A stretch of DNA of 64,000 nt from Marinihelvus sp963695135 (GCA_963695135.1 CAVOGA010000001.1:434001-498000), one strand, 5' to 3'. Positions 8,009 to 17,049 are shown, counted from the first letter of the stretch. Notes: generated from the letters alone by a model not told the origin. Made by a program: numbers and translations.

Positions 8009-8912
8009 CGCCTTCGACCCTCGTGGCGCGGCGCGGATCCCAATGGCCCACCTGGACGCGAATCGCCTCGGCGATGACCGCTTTCCAGTCCACCCAGAGG
8101 TGCTCACCGTCATACAGCATGAAGGTGTAATCCAGGCCGCTGTCATCCAGGGTCCGGCGAAAGGCTTCGCCGGTGGTCTTCATACGCTTCTTGTCTTCGG
8201 TGCCCCAGCTGAGAAACAGTGACTTGCTGCGTAACTCGTCGTTTTCGACCCAGCCCACGTAGGGGTCCAGGTCCGCCGGCGCCGTGTTTGGATCGTCGAT
8301 ATCGCCCCAGATTTTCTTGAAGGGAATGAACAGGCCGATGATGGACCGGCGCAGGGTCGGCTTGACCTCCTCCCGGGACAGGATCATGCCGGAAATCACC
8401 GTGACGCTGCTGAAGCTGTCGCCCTCGTAATAGATAAACCGCAGGGCGCCGTGGGCACCCATGGACATGCCCATCACGTGGCAGTTTTCGGGACAGGGGG
8501 CGGTGTTGTATTCCGCCTCGATAACCGGCAGCAGGTCATCCATGACCCAGTCGCGGTACAGGCGCGAGCCGTCATACCAGTTCTCCCAGAAGCCCAACTC
8601 CCCGTCGGGATTCACGATGATCGCGCGCGGCAGGCGCCCGGCCGCATGCTCCGCATCCAGGTAGGCGCCGACACCATACTCGTCGAAGGACAGGTGGTCA
8701 CTGCCACCCCCGTGCAACAGCACCACCAGGGGCAGTTGCTCATCGCGACGCCAACCGGGCGGCGTGTACACGGAGTAGGCCATGGTTTTGTCCATGGCCG
8801 GACTGAACATCTCACCGACGTCGCTGGGCGCCGCCATGGCCGGCGGCGCCAGCAAGGCGGCCAGCAGGGCTATGAGCCCCGCAATCCGCCGGCCGCCTGT
8901 GCGCGGACGCAT
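7983..8912 (-). CDS. Secreted alpha/beta-hydrolase, putative esterase
   Basis: A 309-residue protein with a signal peptide (IAGLIALLAALLAPPAMA). The oxyanion loop is LLHGGGSD, the nucleophile serine is in GMSMGAHG, and the C-terminal GEHLW supplies the likely catalytic histidine. It belongs to the esterase D/putative esterase group and acts in the periplasm; the substrate is unknown. GTG at 8915 and ATG at 8912 are both possible starts. It sits between a small secreted protein and the phosphopantetheinyl transferase, so it may be part of the pigment locus. Confidence 0.82.
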   Translation of the reverse strand: MRPRTGGRRIAGLIALLAALLAPPAMAAPSDVGEMFSPAMDKTMAYSVYTPPGWRRDEQLPLVVLLHGGGSDHLSFDEYGVGAYLDAEHAAGRLPRAIIVNPDGELGFWENWYDGSRLYRDWVMDDLLPVIEAEYNTAPCPENCHVMGMSMGAHGALRFIYYEGDSFSSVTVISGMILSREEVKPTLRRSIIGLFIPFKKIWGDIDDPNTAPADLDPYVGWVENDELRSKSLFLSWGTEDKKRMKTTGEAFRRTLDDSGLDYTFMLYDGEHLWVDWKAVIAEAIRVQVGHWDPRRATRVEGDAGPETGR

Positions 8913-8915
8913 CAC

Positions 8916-9332
8916 TCAGCGGGCGGCCTTCAGCAGGGCGTTGTTGATGTCACCGTTGAGGTTCTGCACCCAGCTGTTGTAGTTGCGGTGGATCTTGCCG
9001 TCCTTGTACTTGAGGTCAACGCTGTTCGCGTAGGTGATCGAGTAATGCTCCGTGGTGTAGTTGATATCCACCACGGCGGTATGCGAACGCAGTTGCAAAG
9101 TACACTGCAGGTAGCCGTCTTCGATCTCCTGGGCGACCCAGTTGCGCGTGCTGCAGCCATCGATAATCGCGTTGCGAATGGTCTGCATGTCCAGTCCGGC
9201 CGGAACCGGTGCGTTTTCAATGTTCTCAACCGGCTGCACGCGGGCGGCTTCCGCCGTCGCTGGCAGCAGGGCGGCCGTCAGTAGAACCGTGGTGAGAAGT
9301 AACAGGCTGAAGGTGTTGACCCTGGCAAACAT
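8916..9332 (-). CDS. Small secreted protein of unknown function
   Basis: A 138-residue protein with a clear signal peptide (LLLLTTVLLTAALLPATAEA). The mature part is about 110 residues with many Asn, Tyr and Thr and two cysteines (DGCSTRNW, YLQCTLQL) that could form a disulfide bond. The stop touches the esterase start, so they are co-transcribed. Not recognised; it looks like a periplasmic beta-rich domain. Confidence 0.8.
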   Translation of the reverse strand: MFARVNTFSLLLLTTVLLTAALLPATAEAARVQPVENIENAPVPAGLDMQTIRNAIIDGCSTRNWVAQEIEDGYLQCTLQLRSHTAVVDINYTTEHYSITYANSVDLKYKDGKIHRNYNSWVQNLNGDINNALLKAAR

Positions 9333-9445
9333 AATCGAAGCTCCTTTCTTTTTGCTTTACGCGGCAAAACTACCGCGCTTTTGAGTCTAGCTTACCGGCG
9401 CCAGGGAAAAAGCCGGTGAAAGTCCGCAGCAGCTCTGCCACGCTT

Positions 9446-10252
9446 TCAGGGCAGGCTTTTCAGCAGGACACGAAAGTAGCGCTCCGGGAGCCAGCGCTTC
9501 AGCCGCCAGGCCCAGCGGGTCTCCCGGTGCGTCAGAATCAGGAACTTGCCGGCGCCGACGTCCCGGAAAACGTGGTCTGCAAGGGCGGCGGCACTCACCG
9601 GCGAGCGTTTCATCCAGCGCTCCACCTGCTCGCGCGTGCCCGCCTCCGTACTGCGCATGGTTTCCGTCAGGCGCGTCTGCACAAACGCCGGACAGACGAC
9701 GCTGACGCGCACGCCGCTGGCGTGCAACTCGGCCCGCAGGGCTTCCGACAGGGCCACCACGCCGGCCTTGGCAACGCCGTAGCTGCTGACCCCGGGGACG
9801 CCGGCCAGGCCTGCAAAGGACGCCATATTGACCAACTGGCCCCGGCCCTGCTTTTGCATGAGCGCGGCAAACCGGCGGCAGCCGCGCACCACGCCCAGCA
9901 GGTTGATGTCCAGGACCCAGTCCCAGTCTTGTTGCGGCGTGTCGACCACCGTTCCGGCGGTTGCGACCCCCGCGTTGCTGATCAGCTGCTCGAGGCCGCC
10001 CCAGCGGTTCATCACCTCGGCTTCCAGCGCCTCCCAATCGTCCTCGTCCCGGACGTCCAGGCGCATGGCGAAGGACGCTTCACTGCCCGGCCCGCCGGCC
10101 GTGACAATCTGCTCCAGCGTCCCGGCAGCACGGCCCGCGTCCTGGTCGGTAACCGCCACGCGCCAGCCGGCGGCGGCATAACGCCGCGCCAGCGCGGCGC
10201 CCAGGCCGCTGCCGGCGCCCGTGATCACCACGGTTTGATGAAACTCAGCCAT
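9446..10252 (-). CDS. Short-chain dehydrogenase/reductase
   Basis: A 268-residue classical SDR. TGAGSGLG binds the cofactor, SNAG follows near residue 92, and SYGVAKAG carries the catalytic Tyr and Lys. A C-terminal extension of about 40 residues is rich in Arg and Trp (RWAWRLKRWLPERYF) and may touch a membrane. The substrate is unknown. It is followed at 10264 by the symporter gene on the same strand. Confidence 0.85.
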   Translation of the reverse strand: MAEFHQTVVITGAGSGLGAALARRYAAAGWRVAVTDQDAGRAAGTLEQIVTAGGPGSEASFAMRLDVRDEDDWEALEAEVMNRWGGLEQLISNAGVATAGTVVDTPQQDWDWVLDINLLGVVRGCRRFAALMQKQGRGQLVNMASFAGLAGVPGVSSYGVAKAGVVALSEALRAELHASGVRVSVVCPAFVQTRLTETMRSTEAGTREQVERWMKRSPVSAAALADHVFRDVGAGKFLILTHRETRWAWRLKRWLPERYFRVLLKSLP

Positions 10253-10263
10253 GCGCCATGATG

Positions 10264-11769
10264 CTAGGCGTCATCGGCCGACTTTTTGTCCTGTTCCAGG
10301 CGGATTTCCCAGAACGTGGCGTTTTTAATTCCCAGGGCACGGGGATCAAAACGGTAGGGCCGGGTGCCCGCCTTCTTCTGCGCTTCGTAATCCCGCAGCG
10401 CCCTGACCGCGGGCCGCGCCGCGATGAAAATCAGCAGGATCCCGATGATGTTCATCCAGGCCATGACCCCGACCCCGATGTCGCCCAGGGCCCAGGCGGT
10501 GCCGGCGGTGCGGATCGCGCCATAGAAGGCCGAGGCAAGCAGGGCGATTTTCAGAATCAACATCAGGCCGGGAATATTCAGCGTGCGCTTGATGTAGGCC
10601 ACGTTGGTTTCGGCGATGTAGTAATAGCTCAGCAGGGTGGTGAAGGCGAAGAAGAACAGCGCCACGGCCACGAAGGGCTCACCAAAGGCGGGAAAGACCT
10701 GGCTCACGGCGAGCTGCGTAAACGCCGGGCTGTTCGGGTCTATGCTTGCCGCCAGGATGCCACCGGAGGCGGCGCTCTCCACGCCGGTGACATGGTAGGC
10801 GCCGGTAATGAGGATCATGAATGCGGTGGCCGAGCAGATGAACAGCGTGTCCACGTAGACCGAGAAGGCCTGCACCAGGCCCTGCTGGGCCGGGTGCTCC
10901 ACCTCGGCGGCCGAAGCGGCATGCGGACCGGTGCCCTGGCCGGCCTCGTTCGAGTAAATGCCCCGCTTTACGCCCCAGCCTATCGCGGCACCCATACCCG
11001 CCATCGGGGTAAACGCATCCCCAAGGATCAGGCGGAAGATATCGGGCACAGCGGCCGCGTTCATGGCGATGATGACCACTGCGCTGGCGATGTAAAGCAC
11101 GGCCATCAGCGGCACCACCACCTGGGTGAAATGGGCGATGCGCTTGACGCCCCCGAAGATGATGATGCCCAGGGCGGTGGTCACCGCGCCGGCCATCAGC
11201 AGCTTGGCAAGTTCAAAATCCCCCAGCGGGGTGCCTACCAGGCGGGTGCCACCGCTGGCCAGCTCCGCTGCGTTGCCTATGGCGTTGGCCTGCGCGCCCG
11301 GCAGGAGCACGCCACAGGCAAACACCGTGGTCAGCGCGAACAGCCACGCATACCAGGTCTGCCCGAGGGCTTTTTCAATGTAAAACGCCGGACCGCCGCG
11401 ATATTGCCCCTCGTCAACCTCCTTGTAAATTTGCCCCAGCGTCGACTCGACATACGCCATGGAGGCGCCCAGGAAGGCGACCACCCACATCCAGAACACC
11501 GCACCCGGGCCACCAAAACCAATGGCGGCCGCGACCCCGGCGATGTTGCCGGTACCCACCCGGCCGGACAGGGACACGGCCAGGGCCTGGAAGCTCGAAA
11601 TCCCCTCCGGCGACTCGTTGCCGGAAAAGATCAGGCGAATCATTTCAGGAACCTGGCGAACCTGGACGAAACGGGTCATCAGGGAAAAGAACAGTCCGGC
11701 GCCCAGGCACAGGTAAACCAGCGCACTGCTCCAGACCAGGCCATTGATGGTGTTGATGAAGTCAGTCAT
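10264..11769 (-). CDS. Sodium:alanine/glycine symporter (AGCS family)
   Basis: A 501-residue inner-membrane transporter with about ten hydrophobic spans. The family signatures are visible: FSGNESPEGISSFQALA near residue 50, GRVGTGNIAGVA near residue 70 and SNEAGQGTGPHA in the middle. AGCS proteins take up alanine or glycine with Na+, which fits a marine or saline habitat. It lies alone between the SDR and ABC exporter genes. Confidence 0.93.
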   Translation of the reverse strand: MTDFINTINGLVWSSALVYLCLGAGLFFSLMTRFVQVRQVPEMIRLIFSGNESPEGISSFQALAVSLSGRVGTGNIAGVAAAIGFGGPGAVFWMWVVAFLGASMAYVESTLGQIYKEVDEGQYRGGPAFYIEKALGQTWYAWLFALTTVFACGVLLPGAQANAIGNAAELASGGTRLVGTPLGDFELAKLLMAGAVTTALGIIIFGGVKRIAHFTQVVVPLMAVLYIASAVVIIAMNAAAVPDIFRLILGDAFTPMAGMGAAIGWGVKRGIYSNEAGQGTGPHAASAAEVEHPAQQGLVQAFSVYVDTLFICSATAFMILITGAYHVTGVESAASGGILAASIDPNSPAFTQLAVSQVFPAFGEPFVAVALFFFAFTTLLSYYYIAETNVAYIKRTLNIPGLMLILKIALLASAFYGAIRTAGTAWALGDIGVGVMAWMNIIGILLIFIAARPAVRALRDYEAQKKAGTRPYRFDPRALGIKNATFWEIRLEQDKKSADDA

Positions 11770-11842
11770 TGGGTCGCCGCCGCGTCAGGAAAGCGCGCTA
11801 TTCTGGCAGATCACGGGTGAACGCGCCGCAGACTTGGCGCAC

Positions 11843-13696
11843 TCAACGGTAGCCGGCCGCCTGCAGCGAGAACAGCCTCGCATAGTGGCCATCGGCAGCC
11901 ATCAGTTCTTCATGCGAACCGCGCTCAATGATGTGTCCCTGGTCAATCACGATGATCTGGCTCGCCATGCGCACGGTGGAAAAACGGTGCGAAATGAGAA
12001 TGGCGATGCGATTGCTGGTGAGCTGACGGAAATGTTCGAAGATGGTCGCCTCGGCCGCCGCGTCCATGGCGGCCGTGGGCTCATCCAGCACCAGGATGTC
12101 GGCCTTGCTGCGCATAAAAGCGCGCGACAGGGCAATTTTCTGCCACTGTCCGCCAGACAGCTCCTGCCCGCCCTTGAACCACTTGCCCAGCTGCGTATTG
12201 AACCCCTCCGGCAGACTCTCGACGATATCGTCCGCCATGCCCTTGACCGTGGCGTCGCGCCAGCGCTCCTCGTCCTCGAAATGCGTCACGTCTCCAACCC
12301 CGACGTTCTCACCCAGCAGGAACTGGTAGCGCGAAAAATCCTGGAAGATCACACCAATACGCGAACGCAGGGCGTTTTCATCCCATTCGAGCAGGTCCAG
12401 CCCGTCGAGCAGGACGCGGCCGCTGGTGGGTGAGTACAGGCGGGTCAGCAACTTGATCAGGGTGGTTTTTCCGGAGCCGTTTTCACCGACCAGGGCCAGG
12501 GATTCGCCGGGGCGGATGTGCAGGTCGATATGCTCCAGTGCCGGCTTGTGCGCGCCCGGATAAGTGAAGCTCACGTCCTCAAAGCGAATCCCGTCAGCGC
12601 GATCCGGCCCCTCCAGAAGATGACCCGGTGATTCAATGACCGGGGTTTCAAGGTATTCGTAGAGCGTGGAAAGATAGAGGTTGTCCTCGTACATGCCGCT
12701 GATGGCGCTCAGGCTCGAGGTCACCGCGGACTGCCCCTGGCGGAACAGCATCACGTACATGGTCATCTGCCCGAGGGTGATGCGGCTGGCCACCGCGGCC
12801 ACGGTCACCCAGGCGTAAGCGCCGTACAGGGCCGCGGTACCCAGCAGGCCGAGGGCAAAGCCCCAGCCGTCGCGGCGGATCGCCAGCTCCCGGTCACGGG
12901 CGTAAATACGGTGGAAGATATCCCGATAGCGCTGCAGCAGCAGGGGCCCCAGCCCGAAGAGCTTGACCTCCTTGACGTTGTCCTCCCGGGCAATGACCGA
13001 TTCGAGGTAGATCTGCATGCGCGTATCCGGCGAGCGCCAGCGAAACAGGGCAAAGGCATCGTTGGAGAACCGCGTTTCCGCGATGAACGAGGGCAGGCCT
13101 GCCAGCAGCAGCACGAGCACCGCCCAGGCGGAAAACTGCACCAGGATGACACCGTAGCTGATCAGCGAAATCAGGTTCTGCGCGAGGCCAAAAATGCGCG
13201 TCACCAGCGACAGGGGGCGGCTGGACGCTTCCCGGCGTGCCCGGGTGAGCTTGTCGTAAAACTCCGAGTCCTCGAACTGGGTCAGTTCCAGGCGCACGGC
13301 CTTTTCCAGGATCATCATGTTCACCCGCTGGCCCAGCTGGGCGCGCAGGAGCGCCTGGCAAAAAGAGATGCCGCGCTGGGCGCCGGCCAGGGCGGCCACG
13401 ATGGCGGCCTCGAGCCCCACCAGCTGGAAGATCCGGCCCATCACCACCTCGCCGGTCTGGCTGGCCTGCGCGGTGGCGGCGACTACCGCGTCAATGATCA
13501 GCGCGCCCACCCAGGCCATCGCGGCCGGCAACAGGCCGGCGGCGACCGTGCAAACGGCCAGGAATATCGTCAACAGGTGATTGGTGGTCCAGACCAGGGA
13601 CAGGGCGCGACCACTGAATCGAAAGGCGCTGAGAAAACCCTCCCGCGGCACTTTCGATGGCTGATCCTGTTCGGATTCGGCGTGCGCGGCCGTCAC
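11843..13696 (-). CDS. ABC exporter half-transporter (permease plus ATPase)
   Basis: A 617-residue fused exporter. The N-terminal half has six hydrophobic spans. The ATPase half has Walker A GENGSGKTTL, signature LSGGQWQKIALSRA and Walker B ILVLDEPTAAMD. It should work as a homodimer; the substrate cannot be read. The GTG start at 13696 follows a run of eight C with no ribosome site, so translation probably depends on coupling to the cupin gene ten bases upstream. Confidence 0.9.
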   Translation of the reverse strand: MTAAHAESEQDQPSKVPREGFLSAFRFSGRALSLVWTTNHLLTIFLAVCTVAAGLLPAAMAWVGALIIDAVVAATAQASQTGEVVMGRIFQLVGLEAAIVAALAGAQRGISFCQALLRAQLGQRVNMMILEKAVRLELTQFEDSEFYDKLTRARREASSRPLSLVTRIFGLAQNLISLISYGVILVQFSAWAVLVLLLAGLPSFIAETRFSNDAFALFRWRSPDTRMQIYLESVIAREDNVKEVKLFGLGPLLLQRYRDIFHRIYARDRELAIRRDGWGFALGLLGTAALYGAYAWVTVAAVASRITLGQMTMYVMLFRQGQSAVTSSLSAISGMYEDNLYLSTLYEYLETPVIESPGHLLEGPDRADGIRFEDVSFTYPGAHKPALEHIDLHIRPGESLALVGENGSGKTTLIKLLTRLYSPTSGRVLLDGLDLLEWDENALRSRIGVIFQDFSRYQFLLGENVGVGDVTHFEDEERWRDATVKGMADDIVESLPEGFNTQLGKWFKGGQELSGGQWQKIALSRAFMRSKADILVLDEPTAAMDAAAEATIFEHFRQLTSNRIAILISHRFSTVRMASQIIVIDQGHIIERGSHEELMAADGHYARLFSLQAAGYR

Positions 13697-13705
13697 GGGG
13701 GGGGA

Positions 13706-14134
13706 CTAACCACGTCCGTCGTCGCCTTCGCGGTCCGCGGCGGCATCATCGTCCAGGTAGTTTTCCGGACGGAAACGGGGCGTGCACAATGCCAGGAACA
13801 CCAGGTCCTCCGGGCCCGGATTTTCGACACGCTGCCTGACCATGGGCGGAATGAGGATCACGTCCCCGGCGCCCACTTCGCGCACCGGGTCATCACCGAC
13901 ACCAACCAGGCCCCGGCCGGACTGGACCAGGTAACGCTCGGTGGTGTCGCGAAGACGATGCCAGCGGGTGGTGACGCCCGCGGGCACCCGCGCCCGGGTG
14001 ATGCTGAGCTCCGGGTCACGCTCATCATTCAGGTATTCCAGAATGTAACAGCGCTCCCCAAAGTAGTACTCGTCATCCTCGCCGGCGTGAAACCGGGTGC
14101 CTTGCAGGTCACTGTCAGCGTCGCTCATGGTCAC
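13706..14134 (-). CDS. Cupin domain protein
   Basis: A 142-residue protein with one cupin barrel. The pattern RWHRLRDTTERYLVQSGRG resembles cupin motif 1, with fewer histidines than usual, and VGAGDVILIPPMVRQRVEN fits motif 2. It could be a small-molecule isomerase, a dioxygenase-like protein or a binding protein. The acidic C-terminal tail is rich in Asp. The start overlaps the stop of the upstream membrane-protein gene in ATGA. Confidence 0.8.
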   Translation of the reverse strand: MTMSDADSDLQGTRFHAGEDDEYYFGERCYILEYLNDERDPELSITRARVPAGVTTRWHRLRDTTERYLVQSGRGLVGVGDDPVREVGAGDVILIPPMVRQRVENPGPEDLVFLALCTPRFRPENYLDDDAAADREGDDGRG

Positions 14135-14736
14135 TGGGCCTCGCGCTGCGCCTGGCAGATATCGAGAAAACAGAATTGGTCACTGGTCGCCATGCATCCG
14201 GCCTGCACGCCCTCGGTGATCAGGCCGCAGTAGCGCCGTCCGACGCGGGAGTTAACCGGGTCATCACTCTCAAGAAGAAACGGCTCCAACTCCAGCGCCT
14301 CGTTGAAGGGCTCCATGCAGACAGCCAGGAAATGGTGTACCCGCGGGCCGCCGGGCTGCGCACCGAGACAATCCCGGCTACTCTGCGCGACCGGTTCGTC
14401 GATGGCGGGCATCACGTTGACGCGGTTTTCCAGGTCGGCCTGTTCGCAGCGGGTGGCGTTGGTATAAAACACGGTTCCATCCGCGGCGCTGCAGGTCAGA
14501 ATCGTGTCGCTGCGGTTTGGCGCCCGGGTGACGGGCGCCGCTTTTTGCGCCACGGATGGCGGCGGCGAGGATTCATCTTCCGCGACCTGCCGGGCTGTTG
14601 CCGGCGCGTTCACGGCCAGGTTGGAATAGACGAAATAGCCAACCGCAGCGACCGCGAGCAGGGCGATAAAAATGCCCAGCCACAGCTTTCCCAGTCCCGG
14701 GCGCCGGGCTTTCGGAGCAGGAGGAAAAGGGTCCAT
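14131..14736 (-). CDS. Single-span membrane protein of unknown function
   Basis: 201 residues: a short proline-rich cytoplasmic tail, one membrane span (LWLGIFIALLAVAAVGYFVY) and a periplasmic part with about eight cysteines. The segment ILTCSAADGTVFYTNATRC resembles the DUF4124-type pattern in which a short domain contains a DG-Y-T-N motif, but this is weak. It is co-transcribed with the cupin gene through a four-base overlap. Confidence 0.75.
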   Translation of the reverse strand: MDPFPPAPKARRPGLGKLWLGIFIALLAVAAVGYFVYSNLAVNAPATARQVAEDESSPPPSVAQKAAPVTRAPNRSDTILTCSAADGTVFYTNATRCEQADLENRVNVMPAIDEPVAQSSRDCLGAQPGGPRVHHFLAVCMEPFNEALELEPFLLESDDPVNSRVGRRYCGLITEGVQAGCMATSDQFCFLDICQAQREAQ

Positions 14737-14800
14737 AGATTACGACTCCACCGATAAAAACCCGAGGCTATCGCCCCAGGCGCTGCCGAGGCAAGGCGCG

Positions 14801-15319
14801 TCAGGGCTCGAAGGTGATGTCCACCATGAGGTCATCCGCCAGATCTTCGAGCGCACGTGCCAGCTCGGCCGCCTGCGCGGTTTCCGGCAGCAGCAGTCGC
14901 GCATAGGCGCGGAACAGTTCGCCCCCGGCCATCGAGGCGCCTTCCACCACCGTCTCCAGGCTGATCACGTTGACGCCGCGCTGTCCCAGCACCGCCGTTA
15001 TTTCCGCCATGATGCCCGGGCGGTCATTGCCCACCAGTTCGAAGCGGTACTCCTCACCGGCCGTAACGATGCTGTCCAGGTTTCCGGACTGGATCACAAT
15101 TTGCACGCCCTCGCCTTCCAGCGCCTGCAATGCGGCCACGCAGGCCTCCAGGTCTTCTTCCGGCACGTGGCCCTCGAGGATGCCCGCAAAGTGGCCGGCC
15201 ATGCGGCTCATGCTGCTGCGGTGCCAACTTCCGCCGTGCTCGCGAAGCACCGCGGAAAGCCGCTGGACAATGCCGGGCCGATCAACGGCGATCATGGTAA
15301 GAACTATTGACTGCTGCAT
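14801..15319 (-). CDS. Two-ACT-domain regulator, GcvR-like
   Basis: A 172-residue protein made of two ACT domains: SIVLTMIAVDRPGIVQRLS at the start and FELVGNDRPGIMAEITAVL in the second half. This layout matches the glycine cleavage repressor GcvR and related amino-acid-binding regulators. The ATG at 15319 is preferred because it places the first ACT strand at the N-terminus. It diverges from the cold-shock gene. The ligand is not known. Confidence 0.8.
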   Translation of the reverse strand: MQQSIVLTMIAVDRPGIVQRLSAVLREHGGSWHRSSMSRMAGHFAGILEGHVPEEDLEACVAALQALEGEGVQIVIQSGNLDSIVTAGEEYRFELVGNDRPGIMAEITAVLGQRGVNVISLETVVEGASMAGGELFRAYARLLLPETAQAAELARALEDLADDLMVDITFEP

Positions 15320-15410
15320 GGACACCACGCTTTGGCTGAAACCGTTCAGGCGCGCCAGTGTACACCAGCGCGGCACAGACCCAAACGGGGTGTCGTGTCA
15401 TCGAAAACGC

Positions 15411-15439
15411 TTGTAATCCTTGGGTTTCAGGGGTAATTT
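15411..15439 (+). promoter_or_regulatory. Sigma-70-type promoter of the cold-shock gene
   Basis: TTGTAA at 15411-15416 and TAATTT at 15434-15439 are separated by 17 bases. Transcription would start near 15446 and give a leader of about 150 bases before the cold-shock start codon, as in cspA-type genes. Confidence 0.5.
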
Positions 15440-15453
15440 AGCCCCCGAATCTA

Positions 15454-15474
15454 CATGGAACGGGTTGTTCCATG
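15454..15474 (+). promoter_or_regulatory. Perfect hairpin in the cold-shock mRNA leader
   Basis: CATGGAAC at 15454-15461 pairs with GTTCCATG at 15467-15474 around a five-base loop, GGGTT. It lies within about 10-30 bases of the predicted transcription start, so it may stabilise the leader or act as a temperature-sensitive element. The effect is inferred. Confidence 0.45.
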
Positions 15475-15596
15475 GGTTCACGGAAAGATTAGTTGCACGT
15501 CCTCAGGGTCTAACGGAAGTACCACGGTATCACCCGTCTTGATTTTCTTGAGCAAGCGATTGATCAGTTTTAACGCCAAAGTAAGAGGTATTCTCA

Positions 15597-15803
15597 ATGG
15601 CAACCGGTACCGTTAAATGGTTCAACGAATCCAAGGGATTCGGTTTTATTTCACCCGCCGACGGTGGCAAAGATGTGTTCGTTCACTTCTCAGCCATTCA
15701 GGGCAGTGGCTTCAAGACCCTGGCGGAAGGCCAGAGCGTGAGCTTCGACGTGGAAGACGGCCCCAAGGGTCCGCAGGCCTCCAACGTGACAGCTGCAGGC
15801 TGA
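15597..15803 (+). CDS. Cold-shock protein, CspA family
   Basis: A 68-residue single cold-shock domain that binds single-stranded RNA or DNA. RNP1 is KGFGFI and RNP2 is VFVHFSAI. The N-terminus MATGTVKWFN and length are typical of small Csp proteins. An AGAGG ribosome site lies nine bases before the ATG. A long leader and a strong terminator make it a one-gene unit. Confidence 0.95.
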   Translation: MATGTVKWFNESKGFGFISPADGGKDVFVHFSAIQGSGFKTLAEGQSVSFDVEDGPKGPQASNVTAAG

Positions 15804-15820
15804 ACACGCTGCAAGCCAGC

Positions 15821-15850
15821 AAAAAAACCCCGCTCCGGCGGGGTTTTTTT
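15821..15850 (+). terminator. Rho-independent terminator after the cold-shock gene
   Basis: ACCCCGC and GCGGGGT form a seven-base-pair stem with a four-base loop, flanked by A7 on the left and T7 on the right. It should work on both strands. Confidence 0.9.
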
Positions 15851-15932
15851 ATGCCGCAATAAAACACCGGGCGGTACGGGCAAACGTCAGGGGCCGTGGG
15901 GTTAAACAGTCGTCCACCTGAAGCGGAAAAGA

Positions 15933-15957
15933 AAACGCCGCCAGAGCGGCGGCGTTT
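15933..15957. terminator. Strong hairpin, possible second terminator
   Basis: AAACGCCGCC (15933-15942) pairs perfectly with GGCGGCGTTT (15948-15957) around the loop AGAGC. There is no long T run, so termination is uncertain. It occupies the 390-base gap between the cold-shock gene and the CarD-like gene, which otherwise holds no gene. Confidence 0.5.
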
Positions 15958-16062
15958 GGTTTGAATACCAGGTTTGGGCAGCGGATCCCTCATCCCGGTA
16001 GCTTTTGGGCAGTTAAAACGAGATTGTGTGTGTCTCATCGATGCAAACGCCGGTTTTCGGAA

Positions 16063-16090
16063 AAAAATATCACTCGGGATGAATATTTTT
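16063..16090. other. AT-rich dyad upstream of the CarD-like gene
   Basis: AAAAATAT (16063-16070) pairs with ATATTTTT (16083-16090) around a 12-base loop. Base composition is far more AT-rich than the surroundings. It may be a protein-binding site or bent DNA upstream of the promoter; no known site matches. Confidence 0.35.
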
Positions 16091-16193
16091 CCCCTTCGCA
16101 CCTTCCCAAACACCTAAAAATTGTGTAAGATGTTGATTCTGGGCAGAATCCTGCCCCAACTTTTTGTTTCTCGACTTCAGAAAGGAATTTCCC

Positions 16194-16673
16194 ATTAATA
16201 TTCGAAAAGGCGAGTCTATTCATCATCCGCAACACGGCATCGGCAAAATTCAATCGATTGGCGAACGCAGCTTCGGCGGCTGCGCAAAAGCCACGTATGC
16301 AGAGTTGTATTTCGAGCGGCAGAATCTGAAGCTCACCATCCTCAAGGACGACGTTCCGAACACGGTTCGCTCCCTGATTTCCACCAAGGAGGCCAAGCGC
16401 CTGCTGGATGAACTCAAGGATTACGACGGCAAGGTGAGCAAGCAGTGGAAGGCGCGCGCCAACGCACACCAGGCGGCTATTGACCGCGGCGACCCCTTCG
16501 AGACCGCGCGTGTCTTCAAAGGCCTGAGCAAACTGGAATCACAGGACGGTCTGCGTGCCCAGGACAAAGCGCACCTGGCCCAGTCGCTGGAGCTGCTGAC
16601 AGAAGAACTGGCCTGCTCGCTGCGTAAGAGCCCGGAGCAAGCCCGCAAACTGCTGGCCGCTGTCGCCGCCTGA
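16194..16673 (+). CDS. CarD/CdnL-type RNA polymerase-binding regulator, probable ATT start
   Basis: About 159 residues. The N-terminal domain (GESIHHPQHGIGKIQSIG) is a CarD_TRCF/RID domain that binds the RNA polymerase beta subunit, and the C-terminal half is helical with many Lys and Glu, as in CdnL. The best ribosome site, AAAGGA at 16181-16186, is followed by ATT at 16194, which puts the first residue where CdnL proteins normally start. The only ordinary start in frame, TTG at 16164, has no ribosome site. An ATT start is therefore proposed. It probably stabilises open promoters, for example of rRNA genes. Confidence 0.82.
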   Translation: MNIRKGESIHHPQHGIGKIQSIGERSFGGCAKATYAELYFERQNLKLTILKDDVPNTVRSLISTKEAKRLLDELKDYDGKVSKQWKARANAHQAAIDRGDPFETARVFKGLSKLESQDGLRAQDKAHLAQSLELLTEELACSLRKSPEQARKLLAAVAA

Positions 16674-16767
16674 ACCGGGACCGGCCGTGCGGTGAGTCGC
16701 CAGGCTTAGCGCTACCCGGAAATCACTGACGGGTCACTCGCCGCAAGTGGCGGGTGACCGTTTTCGT

Positions 16768-17049
16768 TTAGGCTTCGACTTCCACTCCTTTCCAGAAGGC
16801 GACGCGCCCCCGGATTTGTGCGGCCGCATCGAGCGGCTCCGCGTAAAACCAGGCAGCGTTCTGATTCCTGGATCCCCCGGCTTCGATATGGTAGTAACCC
16901 GCTGTGCCCTTCCAGGGACAGAAGCTGCTGTGCTCACTCGGCCTCAGGACACTGGCGTCCACGGACTCCAGGGGGAAGTAATGGTTACCCTCGACCACGA
17001 CCGTATCATCCGATTCCGCGATGAGCTGTCCGTTCCAGGTGGCTTTCAT
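16768..17049 (-). CDS. DUF427 family protein
   Basis: A 93-residue protein with the DUF427 core FCPWKGTAGYYHI and the alternating strand pattern MKATWNGQLIAESDDTVVVEGNHYFP. The family is widespread and small; its biochemical role is not settled. An ATG at 17049, nine bases after GGAG, is favoured over the ATG at 17064. It ends about 95 bases from the CarD-like gene on the other strand. Confidence 0.85.
   Translation of the reverse strand: MKATWNGQLIAESDDTVVVEGNHYFPLESVDASVLRPSEHSSFCPWKGTAGYYHIEAGGSRNQNAAWFYAEPLDAAAQIRGRVAFWKGVEVEA

Noticed and set aside
12911..14233. Long plus-strand frame opposite the ABC exporter and cupin genes
   Set aside because: It is a shadow of two well-supported minus-strand genes and has no recognisable domain.
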